Shown here one piece after another: positions 62,017 to 64,000 of a stretch of 64,000 nucleotides of DNA (positions within the stretch are counted from its first letter, which is position 1; each line of letters begins with the position of its first letter). The stretch is from Acetobacterium woodii. GTDB taxonomy: Bacteria; Bacillota; Clostridia; Eubacteriales; Eubacteriaceae. The translations under genes and the position numbers were made by a program. The stretch is taken from NCBI GenBank assembly GCA_016213825.1, contig JACQZP010000019.1, positions 1-64,000 of the forward strand. The letters are read 5' to 3'. Below the pieces are notes generated by a model. It saw only the letters and a program-made list of their open reading frames with translations. It was not told where the DNA came from and searched no databases.

Positions 62017-62256
62017 ATGAAAAAAAATATTTGTATGCCAAAGCTGAGTGAGAAGATGGAATCCGGGATACTGGCGGCCTGGAATAAGGAAGTCGGCGAG
62101 AAGGTTGAAAATGGTGAGGTTCTTTTCGAAATTGAAACCGAAAAAGTGGTCAGTGAGGTTGAAAGCCAGGAATCTGGGATGTTAGAGGCGGTTTATTTTG
62201 AAGCCGGTGATGAAATCAAGGTCGATGAGATCATCGCAGTCATCAGTTGTGACTAA
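62017..62256 (+). CDS. Stand-alone lipoyl-domain protein
   Basis: The 79-residue protein is a single lipoyl domain: MPKLSEKMESGI at the N-terminus and lysine 43 in EIETEKVVSEVES, at the same position as in E2 (47775). It has no GcvH insert or biotin-type MKM. It is between the two lipoate ligases and LipA, so it may be a lipoate carrier during assembly, as GcvH is in bacteria with the LipL route, or an E2-less carrier of an unrelated reaction. AAGGGGG precedes the ATG. Confidence 0.85.
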   Translation: MKKNICMPKLSEKMESGILAAWNKEVGEKVENGEVLFEIETEKVVSEVESQESGMLEAVYFEAGDEIKVDEIIAVISCD

Positions 62257-62269
62257 CAAAGAGGCCAAG

Positions 62270-63169
62270 ATGGAAAAGAAACCAGAATGGTTAAAGGTAA
62301 GTTACAATAAGGCCGCCGTGGATGAAGTCAGCGGAATCATGGCCCGACTGAAACTCAACACTGTTTGCAAGGAAGCAAATTGCCCTAATCTGGGAGAGTG
62401 TTACAAGAATCGAACTGCCACCTTTATGATCATGGGGAATATCTGCACCCGTCACTGCTGTTTTTGCAATGTGACCAGCGGTGTGGTGAAGCCGGTTGAT
62501 CCCAATGAGCCGTTGCATCTGGCAGAGGCGGTCAAAGAGCTGGATCTGAAACACGTGGTCATTACCAGCGTTACCCGGGATGATCTGCAGGATGGTGGAG
62601 CCAGACATTTTGCTAATACCATCCGGGCAGTCCGAAAATTAAACCCGGAGGTTTCCATCGAGGTGCTGATTCCCGATCTCAAGGGCGTGAATGACCATCT
62701 GGACATCATTATTGAGGCCAATCCGGATGTAATCAATCACAATGTGGAAACGGTGCAGGCGCTTTATCCCCAGGTTCGGCCAGAAGCGAATTACGAACAA
62801 TCGATGCATGTCCTCGATTATGTAAAAACCCAGGCACCCCACATCAAAACAAAGACCGGCATCATGGTAGGGTTGGGCGAAACCGATGAACAGGTTTATC
62901 AGGTCATGGATGACAGTTTAAAAGTCGGTTGTGATATCTTCACCATCGGTCAGTATCTGCAGCCTTCCTCAAAGCACATCGAGGTTAAGGAATATGTGAT
63001 TCCAGAGAAATTTGCGGTTTATAAAAAAATCGGCGAAGTTAAGGGCTTTCACTACATCGCCAGCAGCCCACTGGTTCGCAGCTCCTACCGGGCGGTAGAA
63101 GCTTTGGGAAATAACTCGCATCGAAGCGATGCATTAGAAAATGAAGCTAATGGAGGAAAACAACTTTGA
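62270..63169 (+). CDS. lipA: Lipoyl synthase
   Basis: The 299-residue radical SAM enzyme has the auxiliary-cluster cysteines in CKEANCPNLGEC (about 32-43), the SAM-cluster motif CTRHCCFC (about 58-65) and a C-terminal SSPLVRSSYRA with the conserved RSS(Y). It inserts two sulfurs into a protein-bound octanoyl group. The ATG at 62270 is 14 bases after the lipoyl protein. Together with LplA it allows both scavenging and synthesis of lipoate. LipB-type octanoyl transfer is not seen. Confidence 0.93.
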   Translation: MEKKPEWLKVSYNKAAVDEVSGIMARLKLNTVCKEANCPNLGECYKNRTATFMIMGNICTRHCCFCNVTSGVVKPVDPNEPLHLAEAVKELDLKHVVITSVTRDDLQDGGARHFANTIRAVRKLNPEVSIEVLIPDLKGVNDHLDIIIEANPDVINHNVETVQALYPQVRPEANYEQSMHVLDYVKTQAPHIKTKTGIMVGLGETDEQVYQVMDDSLKVGCDIFTIGQYLQPSSKHIEVKEYVIPEKFAVYKKIGEVKGFHYIASSPLVRSSYRAVEALGNNSHRSDALENEANGGKQL

Positions 63170-64000
63170 TTTATATTGAAAATAACGCTACTGATCCCTT
63201 TTTTAATTTTGCGTTGGAATACTATCTTATTACTGAAAAAAATCTTAATGCGGATCAAATTTTTATTTTCTGGCGAACTGAACCGACCTTGATGATTGGA
63301 AAATATCAGAATACCATTGAAGAAATCAACGAGGATTTTGCCAGAAACCATGGGGTCAAAGTGGTCAGACGCATCACTGGTGGCGGTACCATTTATACCG
63401 ATATGGGAGGCTGGCAGTTTAGCTTTATCACCCGAGGGCAGGCCGAAAACATCGACTTCAATAAATATATCGAGCCGGTGATAGCAGGGCTGGAAAAATT
63501 GGATGTACCTGCCGAATTCAACAGCCGAAATGATTTGGTCATTCATGGTAAAAAGTTCTCCGGCAATGCCCAGTGCATATTAAACGGATATACCCTCCAT
63601 CACGGATCACTTTTGTTCAAGACAGATTTTGAACAGATGGTCAAGTGTCTGACCGTGGATGATAACAAAATTATATCTAAGGGCATCAAATCCGTTAAGG
63701 AACGGGTAACCAATATTTTTGATCATCTTAGAGAGCCCATCGATACGGACACCTTCAGACAATTGATGGTGGAGAGCATCATGCAGGGATCAAAGAAAGA
63801 ATATCGGCTTACCGATGAAGATCTGGAGCGGATCCATACGATTGCCAAAGAAAAATTTGAAAACTGGGAATGGAATTATGGAAAATCACCAAAATTCAAT
63901 ATCATCCGAACTGGCCGGTTTGATGGCGGAAAAATGGAATTCAAGCTGGATGTCAACAAAGGAAAAATTACTGACTGCCATATTTATGGGGATTTCTTTG
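63166..64000 (+). CDS. lplA: Lipoate-protein ligase A, second copy, truncated by window end
   Basis: The gene starts at a TTG overlapping the LipA stop (TTGA) behind GGAGG and runs off the right edge after about 278 codons. The product has IYIENNATDPFFNFALEYYL at the N-terminus and IFWRTEPTLMIGKYQNTIEE, RRITGGGTIYTDMGGWQF and FSGNAQCILNGYTLHHGSLL. It is clearly paralogous to the ligase at 61045 but only moderately similar. Two ligases may serve two acceptors or split synthesis and transfer. Confidence 0.88.
   Translation, partial: MIYIENNATDPFFNFALEYYLITEKNLNADQIFIFWRTEPTLMIGKYQNTIEEINEDFARNHGVKVVRRITGGGTIYTDMGGWQFSFITRGQAENIDFNKYIEPVIAGLEKLDVPAEFNSRNDLVIHGKKFSGNAQCILNGYTLHHGSLLFKTDFEQMVKCLTVDDNKIISKGIKSVKERVTNIFDHLREPIDTDTFRQLMVESIMQGSKKEYRLTDEDLERIHTIAKEKFENWEWNYGKSPKFNIIRTGRFDGGKMEFKLDVNKGKITDCHIYGDFF

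Noticed and set aside
1-64000. CRISPR array, tRNA, rRNA, phage or plasmid origin.
   Set aside because: I saw no regular spaced repeats, no rRNA-like or clear tRNA cloverleaf sequence, and no phage structural or replication genes on reading through both strands.

Overview
The window looks like chromosome from an acetogenic, anaerobic Firmicute close to Acetobacterium or Eubacterium. The evidence is content rather than a marker gene: many corrinoid-dependent methyl-transfer modules, PucR-type regulators, cofactor genes for a molybdenum hydroxylase, TTG/GTG starts with strong GGAGG sites, and moderately AT-rich DNA. There are no rRNA or tRNA genes and no CRISPR array.

Left part (1-20,800). A short stretch of gene debris (flavodoxin and PucR fragments) precedes an Old Yellow Enzyme-family oxidoreductase, then a series of methyl-transfer genes. 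These are three uroporphyrinogen-decarboxylase-fold methyltransferases (2863, 8233, 14560), two corrinoid proteins (4031, 17524), one pterin-type methyltransferase (16631), a LigM/DesA-like GcvT-family protein (11204) and three intact PucR regulators plus a decayed one. The module at 14,560-18,150 also carries a CobW-type GTPase and a His-rich protein, probably for metal delivery. A chemoreceptor closes the block.

Middle (20,900-35,100). A guanidine-I riboswitch precedes a SugE/Gdx exporter. A minus-strand operon (29,086 to 22,437) encodes a GPH symporter, a methyltransferase lacking the usual HxC metal motif, a second pterin methyltransferase/corrinoid protein pair that is an inverted near-copy of 16,631-18,150, a D-2-hydroxyacid dehydrogenase and an MFS carrier. 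Divergent TetR and LysR genes, a fifth methyltransferase, an IS1182-type transposase remnant, a zinc alcohol dehydrogenase and a frameshifted TetR gene follow.

Right part (35,500-64,000). One pathway and its cofactor supply seem to fill almost 24 kb. A GntR regulator, a chemoreceptor, a small membrane protein and the main operon share the palindrome ATAATCGATTAT near their promoters (degenerate at the gntR gene itself). The main operon encodes a three-subunit molybdenum hydroxylase, a metallo-beta-lactamase-fold protein, a hydroxyacid dehydrogenase of the carnitine/gulonate type, an acetoin/2-oxoacid dehydrogenase complex (E1a, E1b, E2, E3), archaeal-type GAPDH-like and PGK-like proteins, malic enzyme and a LarA-type racemase. 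Then come molybdenum cofactor genes (MobA-ModE fusion, MoeA-like, XdhC, MoaA, MOSC) and lipoylation genes (two LplA, LipA, a free lipoyl-domain protein). Mo-cofactor and lipoate supply match the two cofactor-requiring enzymes of the operon.

The best candidate for undescribed biology is this right-hand pathway. The GAPDH-like and PGK-like pair has lost residues that normally hold the substrate phosphate, so it may make ATP from a non-phosphorylated aldehyde produced by the acetoin-dehydrogenase-like complex. The substrate is not identified here.
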